From positions 1-64,000 of the forward strand of contig CAJUOP010000004.1 of the NCBI GenBank assembly GCA_910588465.1: a stretch of 64,000 nucleotides of DNA, in the 5' to 3' direction. Source of the stretch: an uncultured Christensenellaceae bacterium. Lineage in GTDB: Bacteria; Bacillota; Clostridia; Christensenellales; Borkfalkiaceae. A model generated the notes under the pieces. The model saw only the letters and a list, made by a program, of their open reading frames with translations. It was not told where the DNA came from and ran no database searches. Shown here piece after piece: positions 23,370 to 31,902 of the stretch (position 1 is the stretch's first letter; each line of letters begins with the position of its first letter). The translations under genes and the position numbers were made by a program.

Positions 23370-25412
23370 ATGGGTATATCGGCAAAAAACATTCGCAACG
23401 TCGCCATTATCGGACACAGCGGCGAGGGAAAAACCACGCTCACGGAAGCCATGCTGTTTAACGGCGGTTCGCTCGAACGCATGGGAAAAATCGAAAACGG
23501 CACCACCGTTTCGGACTTCGACGAGCAGGAGATCGCCCGCAAAATGTCCGTTTCGCTCTCCGTCGCCTACACGAGCTGGCGGGAGACGAAATTAAATCTT
23601 ATCGACGTGCCCGGGTTTTACGATTTCGAGGGAGAATGGAACGAAGCAATGCGCGCCGCGGGCGCGGCGATCGTCGTAACGGGCGCGGGCGGTACGGTAA
23701 CGGTGGGTACCGAAAAGGCAATTTCGCTCTGCTTTAAGGCAAACAAACCCCTTGTTATATTTATCAACGGAATGGATAAAGAAAACGCGGACTATTACGG
23801 CACGGTGCGCGCGCTGCAGGAAAAATATAAGGGAAAGATCGCCCCCATTCAGATCCCCATTATGGAAGGGAACAAGATGACGGGTATGGTGAACGCGCTC
23901 ACGGGCAAGGCGCACCACTTCCGCGACGGCAAGCCCGAAGAGATCCCCGTGCCCGAAATTTATCGGCGCGATCTGGAAACGATGCTGCTTTCGTTGCAGG
24001 AGACGGCGGCGGAGAACGACGAGGTGCTCCTTGAAAAGTACTTCGAAAACGGCTTCTTATCGCGCGAGGATACCATTCACGGCATCCGCAAAGGAATCTT
24101 TTCCATGAGCGTGATCCCCGTTATGGCGGGCAGCGCGCTGCAAAACCGCGGCGTCATCAATCTGATGAACGAAATCGTGAAATATCTGCCCGAAGCCGCC
24201 GAGCGGCACGCCCTCCCCGCAACCGACGTTGCCACGGGAAAGGTGATCGGGATCCCCTCCGTGCAGGACGGCGCGTTCTGCGCGCAGGTGTTTAAAACCA
24301 CTGTCGACTCGTTCGTCGGGAAACTCAACTATCTGCGCGTATGCCGCGGCACGTTAAAGGCGGGCACGGCGGTGCTAAACCCCAACACCGACACCGAGGA
24401 GCGCATCAACGCCCTGTATCTGATCAAGGGCAAAAAGCTCGAACCCGTCACCGAGCTGGGCGCGGGCGATTTGGGCGCGGTAAGCAAACTCGCGAACACG
24501 GGCACGGGCGACACGCTGTGCGACCCCGCCTCCCCCGTCCGCTTCGATCCGATCCTCTTCCCCAAGCCCGTGCTGTTTATGGCGGTGAACGCCGTGAACC
24601 GCGGCACCGAAGATAAAGTCTTTTCGGGCTTGAACCGCCTTGCCGAAGAGGACAGAAGTTTTACCGTAACCAAGGACAGCGAAACGGGCGAAACGCTGGT
24701 GGGCGGTCAGGGAGAAATTCACCTCGACGTCATCCGCAAAAAATTAAAGGCAAAATTCGGCGCGGACGCGGAGTTTAAAACGCCCGCCGTTGCCTACCGC
24801 GAAACCATTCGCAGCAAGTCGACCGCCGAGGGAAAATATAAAAAGCAGACGGGCGGACACGGACAGTACGGACATTGCAAAATGCGCTTCGAGCCCTGCG
24901 AAAAGGACTTCGAATTTGCCGAAGAGGTCGTCGGCGGCGCGGTGCCAAAGCAGTATATCCCCGCCGTGGAAAAGGGAATTACGGAGTGCCTCCCCTGCGG
25001 CGTACTGGCGGGGTATCCCGTAATCCGCATAAAAGCGATTCTCTACGACGGAAGCTATCATGACGTAGACTCGTCCGAAGCGGCGTTCAAAGCGGCGGCG
25101 GAAATCGCCTTTAAAGAGGGCATTAAAAACGCTTCCCCCGTATTGCTCGAGCCTCTCTCCCGCTTGAAAATTGCCGTGCCCGAGCAGTTCGTGGGCGACG
25201 TGATGGGAGATTTGAACAAGCGCAGAGGCAGGATCATCGGCATGGAAGCGCAGGAGGAATTGCAGGTGATCACCGCCGAAGCCCCCAAGAACGAGTTGCT
25301 TACGTACGCCACTTCTCTCCGCTCCATGACGCAGGGGCGCGGAAAATTCACCGAGAGCTTCGCCCGCTACGAGCAAGCGCCCGACTCCGTGCTGCAAAGC
25401 TTAAAAAAGTAA
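23370..25412 (+). CDS. EF-G-like translational GTPase (EF-G2 type)
   Basis: A 680-residue member of the EF-G family, close in length to EF-G but of the divergent EF-G2-like branch. The P-loop is GHSGEGKT (residues 15-22), G3 is DVPGF instead of DTPGH, and G4 is NGMD instead of NKMD. The switch I segment lacks the usual RGITI. Domains II-V are present. The ATG at 23370 follows AGAGGG; the longer ORF starts upstream at 23313, inside the -10 box. The protein may act in recycling or ribosome rescue rather than elongation; in mycobacteria, an EF-G2 lacks ribosome-stimulated GTPase activity. Neighbouring genes give no further hint. Confidence 0.88.
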   Translation: MGISAKNIRNVAIIGHSGEGKTTLTEAMLFNGGSLERMGKIENGTTVSDFDEQEIARKMSVSLSVAYTSWRETKLNLIDVPGFYDFEGEWNEAMRAAGAAIVVTGAGGTVTVGTEKAISLCFKANKPLVIFINGMDKENADYYGTVRALQEKYKGKIAPIQIPIMEGNKMTGMVNALTGKAHHFRDGKPEEIPVPEIYRRDLETMLLSLQETAAENDEVLLEKYFENGFLSREDTIHGIRKGIFSMSVIPVMAGSALQNRGVINLMNEIVKYLPEAAERHALPATDVATGKVIGIPSVQDGAFCAQVFKTTVDSFVGKLNYLRVCRGTLKAGTAVLNPNTDTEERINALYLIKGKKLEPVTELGAGDLGAVSKLANTGTGDTLCDPASPVRFDPILFPKPVLFMAVNAVNRGTEDKVFSGLNRLAEEDRSFTVTKDSETGETLVGGQGEIHLDVIRKKLKAKFGADAEFKTPAVAYRETIRSKSTAEGKYKKQTGGHGQYGHCKMRFEPCEKDFEFAEEVVGGAVPKQYIPAVEKGITECLPCGVLAGYPVIRIKAILYDGSYHDVDSSEAAFKAAAEIAFKEGIKNASPVLLEPLSRLKIAVPEQFVGDVMGDLNKRRGRIIGMEAQEELQVITAEAPKNELLTYATSLRSMTQGRGKFTESFARYEQAPDSVLQSLKK

Positions 25413-25424
25413 AATGATCGAATG

Positions 25425-25456
25425 AAAAAAAGTGCGATTTGATATCGCACTTTTTT
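25425..25456. terminator. bidirectional terminator between EF-G-like and HTH-membrane genes
   Basis: The stem AAAAAAAGTGCGAT / ATCGCACTTTTTT with a 5-base loop gives a T-run on both strands. It lies between two convergent stop codons (25412 and 25465). Confidence 0.9.
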
Positions 25457-25464
25457 GTTTGCCG

Positions 25465-26778
25465 TCAAACGACGATCTTCCAACTGAAAACCTTTTCGAT
25501 CCCGTCGACTTCCACCCGAACGGAAATGCTTTTTCCCACCGCGTTGTTATCAGTTACGGTAATAAGATACCTACCGTGCTCATCGCGTCGCAATATTGCA
25601 AGGTCGGGCGTCAATAACGTAAGATTTGCCGTTTCGCCCAAAACGTTAAACGAGGCGTTCGCGGGTCGGACGATCAGCGTAAGATAAGCACTTTCCCCCG
25701 TCTTGACGTAGTTGGCTAAATTTTCCAACCGCAAAGAAAAGCTTTCCGCAGGAATACGCACAACTTCTAAGACCAAATCGGCACTCTTTACGCCGTTCGG
25801 CATTACCGTAGCCGATACATAAATGCGCGAGCCTGCCAAAACCGCAGCGGATACTTTCAAATAATAATCTTCAACGATCGCATACGCGGAAAGCTCCCCG
25901 AGGTATTCCGTTCCGTCCGGTCGAACAATTTTTTCGACCGCAATTTCTACATTGCGATAGGGCGCATCGTAAGGAATTACTCCTATGCACAATAATTTTT
26001 TCTGTCCTACTCCGATAACGTCGCTTCCGTCGTCCGTCTTAATCTCTACCGACTGCACGGGAAGTTTATGCCTTTCTATTTTAATCGACAACAACAAATC
26101 TCCGTATTTGATATTCGCCCAGCCGACGCATTCCGACGAATAATAATCGGCTGTAAGCACCTCAACGCCGTGCTCGACGACCCTTGCGAGAACTTCTTCC
26201 GAATAGGTGATCGCTATATTGCGGTAGTCGACGGATTCATACGCAACCTCTCCGTTTTTCGTTGTTTTAACGAGCAGTCCGGGAAGTGTTACGCTGCCCG
26301 TTCCGTACGACACCTCAAACGTTCTGCTCTCTGCAAATTCCATTTCAACGGAAATTTCGTCGTCGCCGTAATTTTGCAAAGAATGCGTTTCCGATCCTCG
26401 TTCCGTCTCGAAAATAAGCTTGCGGGTAAAAACCCCGTAGCCGTCCCGACCCGTCTTTGCATACAGAACGGTTAAAACGATTGCCGCGCAAACCGCAACA
26501 AGCCCGAACGCGATTAAAACAACGATCCAAACTTTTTGGTAAGAAATCTTTTTGTTTTTTGCAACGATTACCGTTTCCGTTGTCGGATCGGAAAACAGCT
26601 CCGCAGGAGTTACGCCGAAAAATTCGGCAAGCAGTTTTAAAGACTGTTCGCTGGGAAGTCCCAATCCGTTTTCCCATTTCGCAACGGCGCTTCGGCTTAC
26701 GTATATACTTTCGGCAAGCTTCGTCTGCGAAATTCCCTTATGCGTTCGCAGCCGTTTTAACTTTTCGTGAAATTGCAT
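25465..26778 (-). CDS. XRE-type HTH protein with a membrane helix and exported beta domains
   Basis: A 437-residue protein with an unusual order: an N-terminal XRE DNA-binding domain (residues 1-60; ISQTKLAESIYVSRSAVAKWENG), a linker, one transmembrane helix at about 82-106, then about 330 residues outside with Ig-like or bacterial-surface beta character. This resembles one-component membrane regulators, but the sensing part is large and unclassified. GGGAGG lies seven bases upstream of the ATG. An extended -10 promoter and a tandem 11-bp repeat lie just upstream. It is monocistronic. Confidence 0.85.
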   Translation of the reverse strand: MQFHEKLKRLRTHKGISQTKLAESIYVSRSAVAKWENGLGLPSEQSLKLLAEFFGVTPAELFSDPTTETVIVAKNKKISYQKVWIVVLIAFGLVAVCAAIVLTVLYAKTGRDGYGVFTRKLIFETERGSETHSLQNYGDDEISVEMEFAESRTFEVSYGTGSVTLPGLLVKTTKNGEVAYESVDYRNIAITYSEEVLARVVEHGVEVLTADYYSSECVGWANIKYGDLLLSIKIERHKLPVQSVEIKTDDGSDVIGVGQKKLLCIGVIPYDAPYRNVEIAVEKIVRPDGTEYLGELSAYAIVEDYYLKVSAAVLAGSRIYVSATVMPNGVKSADLVLEVVRIPAESFSLRLENLANYVKTGESAYLTLIVRPANASFNVLGETANLTLLTPDLAILRRDEHGRYLITVTDNNAVGKSISVRVEVDGIEKVFSWKIVV

Positions 26779-26805
26779 TGGATAACCTCCCGTTGTTTCA
26801 TGCTT

Positions 26806-26849
26806 ATTATAGCACAGCCGAGCGGAAATTGCACCCCGATTGCACCCCG
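26806..26849 (-). promoter_or_regulatory. extended -10 promoter with tandem 11-bp repeat over the -35
   Basis: Minus-strand TGC-TATAAT (26806-26814) and, 17 bases upstream, GTGCAA as the -35 (26829-26834). The -35 lies inside two perfect direct repeats, ATTGCACCCCG twice on the plus strand (26828-26849). One turn of DNA per repeat suggests cooperative binding by the XRE protein itself. Confidence 0.6.
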
Positions 26850-26904
26850 TAAGTCCGTTACTTTTCCGATTCCCGCCGTTACTTTATAAAAACGAATAAA
26901 ATAT

Positions 26905-26937
26905 AGAAAGAAACAAGGCGTTACGCCTTGTTTCTTT
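26905..26937 (-). terminator. terminator of the PadR-DUF1700/DUF4097 operon
   Basis: The stem AGAAACAAGGCG / CGCCTTGTTTCT with a 3-base loop, followed on the minus strand by TTCTATATTTTATT. It lies 19 bases beyond the stop codon at 26956. Confidence 0.8.
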
Positions 26938-26955
26938 CCGCTGATTTATGCTCGG

Positions 26956-28512
26956 TTATGATTGTGCGGAAACAAAATGCAATTTGATCGAGCCGTTGCC
27001 CACTCTTAAATACAGCTGTTTCTCTCCGTCCGTTTTATCGTTCAGATTGCAAGAGCCGTTCGATACGCGCGTCTCGATCCGATAATCCGCCTCGTTGCCG
27101 ACCAGCGAGCCCGAAATCGTGCCGTTATCCGTTTTCAGCGTGACGCTTTCGCTTTCGAGCCGATCGAGCGTGATCGCGCCGTTCTGCGTGGAGCCCAAAA
27201 CGGTTTTTGCGCTTACGCCGCCGAGCTTCACCGCACCGTTATTCACCTTAAAATCCAACCCCTCCGCCCGCACGTTGTCAAGACGGATATAGCCGTTATC
27301 GGTATCGAGCGACAGCATTTGCGAACGGAAACCATCCACGGCGATCACGCCGTTGTCGGTCGTCAAGGTTACGTTTGCAAAACACGCCGTATCATCGAAG
27401 CCTCCCGCCGTCAACGCGCCGTTGTTCACGGTAACGGCAAGGTTTCCCGCATAGTCCGCAGGCAGATACAGCTCCGCCCTCGTATAGTCGCTCATCACCG
27501 CGCTGAACATGATGCCGCGGCGGAAGCTTTCCTGCCAATAACGCTTGCTGCCCCAGGTTGCGCTCTTTAATGCGATATTCCCGTTTTCCGCACTGTATTC
27601 GAGCGGAAGCTCGTCGGTTTCGTAATAGACGAGCTTTGCCCCCTCGCCCTCCTGCGCGGGAAGCACGCTCACGCGGAGATTGTCCGCCGAAAAGGTAAGC
27701 TCACCCGAAGAGAGATCGACGGTCTGCTCCCGCTTGACCACGTTCCCCACGACCGCCAAATTATGCCAATCGCCGCCGAGCGCGCGAAATCCGAAGCCGC
27801 CCATCGCCCCGCCGACGATAAGGAGCACCAACCCCGTTGCAAGCGTGGCGATCCAGCGCGACTGTACCTTTGTCCCCACTCTTTGCCGCATTCGGAACGC
27901 TACGCGGAAGAGCGCGCCCGAGCCCCAAGCCAAAGGTTTTACGGCAAGCTCCATCAGCACCGCAACGCCGAACAACGCAACCGCGGCTCCCATCTGCGTA
28001 ATAGCGAGCGTTCCGTGCGCGGGAATCAGCCCGAACGACATGACGAGCGTATACAGTCCGCCGACCCCGAATCCCACCATGCAGATCGCCGCCGCAATGC
28101 AAACGAATACCATGACCAGCGCCAAAAGACCCAAAACAATATAGAGCGGCAGCAGCACCAGGGTACCGACCACGCTTCGTTTTTTCTTAAGATACCGGTC
28201 GTCGTATCCCTCGTTGCGGGGCGGCGAAAAGGAACGGTCGCCGTAACCGTCGTCGCGCCCGCGGGAGAAGTATTCGTCCCTGCGGGGACGGCGGCGCGGC
28301 TCTTCCCGCACGAGACCCTCGTTCTCGTTAAAGTAATTTGCGGCGACCCGTTCGGGCGACTCGATCGAGGCGAATATCTCGCGCGTGGTCTTTCCCCGCT
28401 CGTACGATTCGTCGATCATCTCGGCGTAGTACTCTATCAGCTCTTCCTTTTCCGATTCCGGGATCCGTCCCAAAGCCTTTCTTAATTTACGAAGATATTT
28501 TCTCTTGTTCAT
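26956..28512 (-). CDS. DUF1700-DUF4097 membrane protein
   Basis: A 518-residue protein. The N-terminal 90 residues are a DUF1700 segment (YLRKLRKALGRIPESEKEE), then an Arg-rich linker, about four membrane helices (130-270), and a C-terminal DUF4097 beta-solenoid (290-518) built of repeated DNG-I and NNGAV units (TDNGVI, TDNGYI, VNNGAV, TQNGAI). The ATG at 28512 is chosen because AGGAG precedes it and because it overlaps the TGA of the PadR gene (ATGA). PadR-linked DUF1700/DUF4097 proteins are common in Firmicutes, and some belong to envelope-stress modules; the exact job is unknown. Confidence 0.88.
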   Translation of the reverse strand: MNKRKYLRKLRKALGRIPESEKEELIEYYAEMIDESYERGKTTREIFASIESPERVAANYFNENEGLVREEPRRRPRRDEYFSRGRDDGYGDRSFSPPRNEGYDDRYLKKKRSVVGTLVLLPLYIVLGLLALVMVFVCIAAAICMVGFGVGGLYTLVMSFGLIPAHGTLAITQMGAAVALFGVAVLMELAVKPLAWGSGALFRVAFRMRQRVGTKVQSRWIATLATGLVLLIVGGAMGGFGFRALGGDWHNLAVVGNVVKREQTVDLSSGELTFSADNLRVSVLPAQEGEGAKLVYYETDELPLEYSAENGNIALKSATWGSKRYWQESFRRGIMFSAVMSDYTRAELYLPADYAGNLAVTVNNGALTAGGFDDTACFANVTLTTDNGVIAVDGFRSQMLSLDTDNGYIRLDNVRAEGLDFKVNNGAVKLGGVSAKTVLGSTQNGAITLDRLESESVTLKTDNGTISGSLVGNEADYRIETRVSNGSCNLNDKTDGEKQLYLRVGNGSIKLHFVSAQS

Positions 28513-28820
28513 TGGTCCTCTCCTTGAATAAAAGCATAGATTTTTCTCAGTTCTCTCCACTCGCTTTTAAACTTTTCCAGCCGTCCCAAGCCATCGCCCG
28601 TAATGCGGTAATATCGGCGCAATCTCCCTCCGTGCTCGCGCGTGTAGGTGACGAGCTGTCCCTGCGTTTCCAATCTCCTTAAAATGGGATACAGCGTCGA
28701 TTCGGAAACCTCGATCACGGACGAAAGCTCGGAAACGATCTGATAACCGTAAGAGTCCCCGCGCTTTAACAGCGCGAGAACGCATACGTCCAGCAATCCT
28801 TTTTTCATCTGAATTTCCAT
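28509..28820 (-). CDS. PadR-family transcriptional regulator
   Basis: A 103-residue winged-helix protein: LLDVCVLALLKRGDSYGYQI, then ESTLYPILRRLETQG and the wing GGRLRRYYRIT, all typical of PadR. A C-terminal helix gives dimerisation. The start at 28820 has AAGGG nine bases upstream. It overlaps the next gene by 4 bases (ATGA). A palindrome in its own promoter indicates autorepression of this two-gene operon. Confidence 0.93.
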   Translation of the reverse strand: MEIQMKKGLLDVCVLALLKRGDSYGYQIVSELSSVIEVSESTLYPILRRLETQGQLVTYTREHGGRLRRYYRITGDGLGRLEKFKSEWRELRKIYAFIQGEDQ

Positions 28821-28842
28821 ACGCGATACCCTTCTTTACATA

Positions 28843-28873
28843 ATACTATACATTACATAGTATGTTCTGTCAA
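28843..28873 (-). promoter_or_regulatory. PadR operon promoter and operator
   Basis: Minus-strand TTGACA (28868-28873), a 17-base spacer and TATAGT (28845-28850). A perfect 7-7-7 inverted repeat ATACTAT-N7-ATAGTAT (28843-28863) covers the -10 and most of the spacer. PadR proteins bind palindromes of this kind, so repression by promoter occlusion is likely. Confidence 0.8.
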
Positions 28874-28917
28874 GCATTTTGAACAAACTTTTTTAAAAAA
28901 TTTTTACGGCGGCTGTT

Positions 28918-29200
28918 CCGCTCAGCCAAAATCTCTGCGCACAGAGATTCTCACGGCGCGGCTTTGCCGTGCCTCAGAATGACAAACAGTACCCCCTGTC
29001 ATTCAACGCGAATGGCGTTACCTCCTGTCATACAGAGCAAGCAATACCACTCCCTGTCATTCAGAGGGAGCGTAAGCGAGCGAAGGAATCCCACGGGGCA
29101 ACGCGCGGACTAAGTACACGCTGCCGCCCGTCATTCTGAGCGAGCGGCACTACTTTTCTGTCATTCTGAGCGAGCGACAGCGAACGTAAGAATCTCCCGC
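28918..29200. repeat. cluster of TGTCATTC-type dispersed repeats
   Basis: About six copies of the (C)TGTCAT(T/A)C(T/A)GAG box occur in 280 bp: inverted at 28973-28984 and direct at about 28997, 29026, 29054, 29130 and 29159. GAGCGA and GAAGGAATC/AAGAATC boxes are mixed in. The first unit contains a hairpin CACGGC-GCGGCTTT-GCCGTG and closely matches 39830-39869. No ORF with a ribosome binding site lies in 28874-29250, so this is a non-coding repeat island between two operons. Confidence 0.7.
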
Positions 29201-29230
29201 AAAAAACGCCCCTTACTTTGCGTAAGGGGC
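29201..29230 (-). terminator. terminator of the cdaA-lysC operon
   Basis: The stem GCCCCTTAC / GTAAGGGGC with a 5-base loop; six T residues follow on the minus strand. It lies 21 bases after the lysC stop codon. Confidence 0.85.
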
Positions 29231-29250
29231 AAACTCGATAATTCAATCGG

Positions 29251-30573
29251 TTAAATTTTAAACCCGAAAAACTCGCGGTAAACGGCGGAAACGGTGCGCT
29301 CGTAATTCTCGTTATCCACGCCGACGATAATGTTCAGTTCCGAAGAACCCTGGTCGATCATGCGCACGTTCACGCCCGCGCTTGCGATCGCCTGAAACAA
29401 CCTTGCGCTGGTACCCACGTTTCTGCTCATGCCGTGACCCACCACCGCGATCAGCGCGATATCCTTATGCACGCGCATACGGTCGGGCGCGACAAGCTCT
29501 TTTATCTCCTCGCACAGCTGCTCCAAAACGCCGCCCTTTAACTCCTCGCTGTCGATCACAAAGGACATGGTGTCGATACCCGAGGGCAGATGTTCGAACG
29601 AAATCCCGTGCTTTGTGAGCACGGACAGCACGCGGTACGTAAACCCGATTTCCGAGTTCATCAGCGACTTTTCCATAAAAATGACGGTAAAGTTCTTTTT
29701 CCCCGCAATGCCCGTAACCGTTTTTCCGCCGAATTTGTACTTGGAAACGGGCAAAATATCCGTTCCCTCGTCCTCGGGGCGGAAAGTATTCTTGATCCGA
29801 ATGGGAATATTCGCCTCGCGCACGGGAAAAATGGATTCGCTGTGCAGCACGTTCGCACCCATGTACGAGAGCTCGCGCAGCTCCTGATAGGAAAGCGCGG
29901 AGATCTGCGCGGGACTGTCCACAATGCGCGGATCGCAGGCTAAAAATCCGCTTACGTCCGTCCAGTTCTCATACAGGTCGGCGCCCGCCGCCCGCGCGAC
30001 GACCGCGCCCGTAATATCGCTGCCGCCGCGCGAAAAGGTTTTTACCTTTCCCGACGCGTCCGCGCCGTAAAAGCCCGAGACTACCGCCCGCTTTTTCCCT
30101 TGCAGGGCGACGGAAAGCAACTCGTAAGTAACGGGATCCAGCTTGCCGTCCGCGGTAAACTTTACCGTCTCGCGCGCGTTGATAAATTCCGCGCCCAAAA
30201 GCTCCGCCGTCACCACGCCCGCCAGATATTCCCCGCGGGAAGCGATAAAATCTTTCGTCGGCTCCCCGTATATCTCCCGCTCCGTATCATGCAGCAGCGC
30301 GCCGATATCGAAAGAGATCCCCAGCTCCGAAACGAGCGAACGGAAACGGTCGCACACCTTTGTAAACGCCGCGCCGAGCTTGCCCGTTACCTGCAACTCT
30401 TCGTATGTTTCATACAGCAGATCGGTCACTTTGGTATCCTGCCCGAACCGCTTCCCGGGCGCGGACACCACCAAAAAACGCCGCGCGGGATCCGCGTTTA
30501 CGATATCCGCCACGCGGCGCACGGAAATGCCGTCCGCCATAGACGTTCCGCCGAATTTACAAACCTTAATCAT
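29251..30573 (-). CDS. lysC: aspartate kinase
   Basis: Phosphorylates aspartate, the entry step to lysine, threonine, methionine and diaminopimelate. The 440-residue length fits a monofunctional enzyme: an N-terminal kinase domain with KFGGTSMADG (residues 6-15) and GGSDITG in the middle, and two C-terminal ACT domains (about 300-440) for feedback control. The ATG lies inside the end of the DUF1015 gene (8-base overlap), with only a weak Shine-Dalgarno, so translation is coupled. It is the last gene of an operon that begins with the c-di-AMP synthase; no lysine riboswitch is present. Confidence 0.95.
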   Translation of the reverse strand: MIKVCKFGGTSMADGISVRRVADIVNADPARRFLVVSAPGKRFGQDTKVTDLLYETYEELQVTGKLGAAFTKVCDRFRSLVSELGISFDIGALLHDTEREIYGEPTKDFIASRGEYLAGVVTAELLGAEFINARETVKFTADGKLDPVTYELLSVALQGKKRAVVSGFYGADASGKVKTFSRGGSDITGAVVARAAGADLYENWTDVSGFLACDPRIVDSPAQISALSYQELRELSYMGANVLHSESIFPVREANIPIRIKNTFRPEDEGTDILPVSKYKFGGKTVTGIAGKKNFTVIFMEKSLMNSEIGFTYRVLSVLTKHGISFEHLPSGIDTMSFVIDSEELKGGVLEQLCEEIKELVAPDRMRVHKDIALIAVVGHGMSRNVGTSARLFQAIASAGVNVRMIDQGSSELNIIVGVDNENYERTVSAVYREFFGFKI

Positions 30574-31729
30574 AATTCACTTCTCTGCCTTCGGTATAAT
30601 ACCGCGCGTCCGCCTCTCCGCCCAGCGCGAAAGACTTTTTCGGGAACAGCTTCCCGTCCTTTGCATGGGCGAACACTTCTTCTTTTTTTACGGGCGCAAA
30701 CAGCAACGCCGCGCCCTCCGTCTCCCGAACGGCTTCGAGCGTTTCCCGCTCTCCGCACACGTAACTAAGATTTCCGCCGTTCGCGCACAGATATTCGCGG
30801 ATCAATTCGTCCGCCGCTGCAATATTTTCGGAATCGGTTTTCCACTTGCAATACAGCGCGGTCCCCTTCCGCTCGCAGGGGGCGCTGCGGCAGATAAAAT
30901 CGCAAAACGCCTCGTTGTCGGTATCGTACACCAGTCTGCTAACGGGCTCTATCTTCACCGCGTCGTCGCACAAATTTTCCAGCTCGACCAACGCAAAGCG
31001 CGCGGGGTGGCGCAGACATTCTTTGGAAGAGAGCGACTCTTTCACCTTTTCCCAGTGCAGCTTCGCGCCCGCAAGCCACGTTACGCCGTCCGCCGCGATA
31101 AAAGACGGATCGCCGCGGCGGGGAAGCCCGTCGAGCACGTCCTCGGCAAGAAATGCGGGCAGAAACCACCCGCGCAGCCTTCCGCCCCCGCCCGACAGCT
31201 TAAAGTCGTACAGCTCTTCCAGATTCTCCTTGGCAAGCTTGCTCAAAACTTTATTTTTGGGATCTTTATACAACACCACCGCGTGCGAAAATTCGAGCGG
31301 GAGCCGTTCGCGCAAGCGGGCAAGCCGTTCCGCGCAAGCCGTATCCGCCTCCTGCACGGGGCGCACCGCAGATTCCTCCCCCCGCTTCACAGTATATGCT
31401 TCCAAGTCGATACACGCCACGATCCCCCGCCTTGCCCCCGTTTCCGTCCTGCGTTCGGTAAGCATCGCGCCGCGCAGCAGCTTTTCCGTCTTTTCGCATT
31501 CCATGGCGGTGTACATCTCTTCGCGCACCTCTTGCACGAATTCGGACTCCCCGTCCGAAAAGTTTTCCGAACGCACGAAGCGCAGCGTAGAGGGCGCGTC
31601 GCCCGCCTCGCGCAGACAAGCCTTGTAATATTCCTTAGAATAAGCGAATCGGTCGCCCGCAAGGGACGACCATTTTTCAAACCCTTCCCGCGGAAGATAC
31701 AGCCGCGGGATAAAAAATATCTGTTTCAT
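30566..31729 (-). CDS. DUF1015 family protein
   Basis: A 387-residue protein of the Clostridia DUF1015 group. The typical beginning (FFIPRLYLPREGFEKWSSLAGD), the YSKEYY...APSTLRFV segment and GIVACIDLEAY...AVRPVQEADT are recognisable. The function is not established. The start at 31729 overlaps the stop codon of the 58-residue gene (ATGA); an ATG five codons upstream is possible. It overlaps lysC by 8 bases. A role linked to amino-acid phosphorylation or metabolism can only be guessed from the lysC coupling. Confidence 0.82.
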   Translation of the reverse strand: MKQIFFIPRLYLPREGFEKWSSLAGDRFAYSKEYYKACLREAGDAPSTLRFVRSENFSDGESEFVQEVREEMYTAMECEKTEKLLRGAMLTERRTETGARRGIVACIDLEAYTVKRGEESAVRPVQEADTACAERLARLRERLPLEFSHAVVLYKDPKNKVLSKLAKENLEELYDFKLSGGGGRLRGWFLPAFLAEDVLDGLPRRGDPSFIAADGVTWLAGAKLHWEKVKESLSSKECLRHPARFALVELENLCDDAVKIEPVSRLVYDTDNEAFCDFICRSAPCERKGTALYCKWKTDSENIAAADELIREYLCANGGNLSYVCGERETLEAVRETEGAALLFAPVKKEEVFAHAKDGKLFPKKSFALGGEADARYYTEGREVNYD

Positions 31730-31902
31730 TCGGCTTCCACCCATTCGGCGACCGCCTGCCCGCCGTCTCCGTTTGCGGACCCCGATTTTTCGGAGGGAAC
31801 CGCGCCGACGGCGATCGCAAGCACGAACGCGAACGCGAGCATGGAAATTTTCAATAAAATATTTTCGCAGAAAAGCCGCCTGATAAACTGTTTGAACTTC
31901 AT
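31726..31902 (-). CDS. 58-residue membrane protein in the CdaR (YbbR) position
   Basis: A small ORF MKFKQFIRRLFCENILLKISMLAFAF..., with GGTGGAG four bases upstream. Its ATG overlaps the cdaA stop codon and its TGA overlaps the DUF1015 start codon (both ATGA). It has a basic N-terminus, one membrane helix (about residues 15-36) and a short Gly/Asp/Glu-rich tail. The NILLKISMLAFAFVLAIAV segment resembles the N-terminal anchor of YbbR/CdaR, the CdaA regulator normally encoded next to cdaA, but all YbbR repeats are absent. It may be a reduced CdaR or an unrelated CdaA partner. Confidence 0.7.
   Translation of the reverse strand: MKFKQFIRRLFCENILLKISMLAFAFVLAIAVGAVPSEKSGSANGDGGQAVAEWVEAE

Noticed and set aside
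28918..29200. Possible CRISPR array
   Set aside because: The TGTCATTC boxes have irregular spacing, both orientations and no constant repeat-spacer unit; no cas genes are near.
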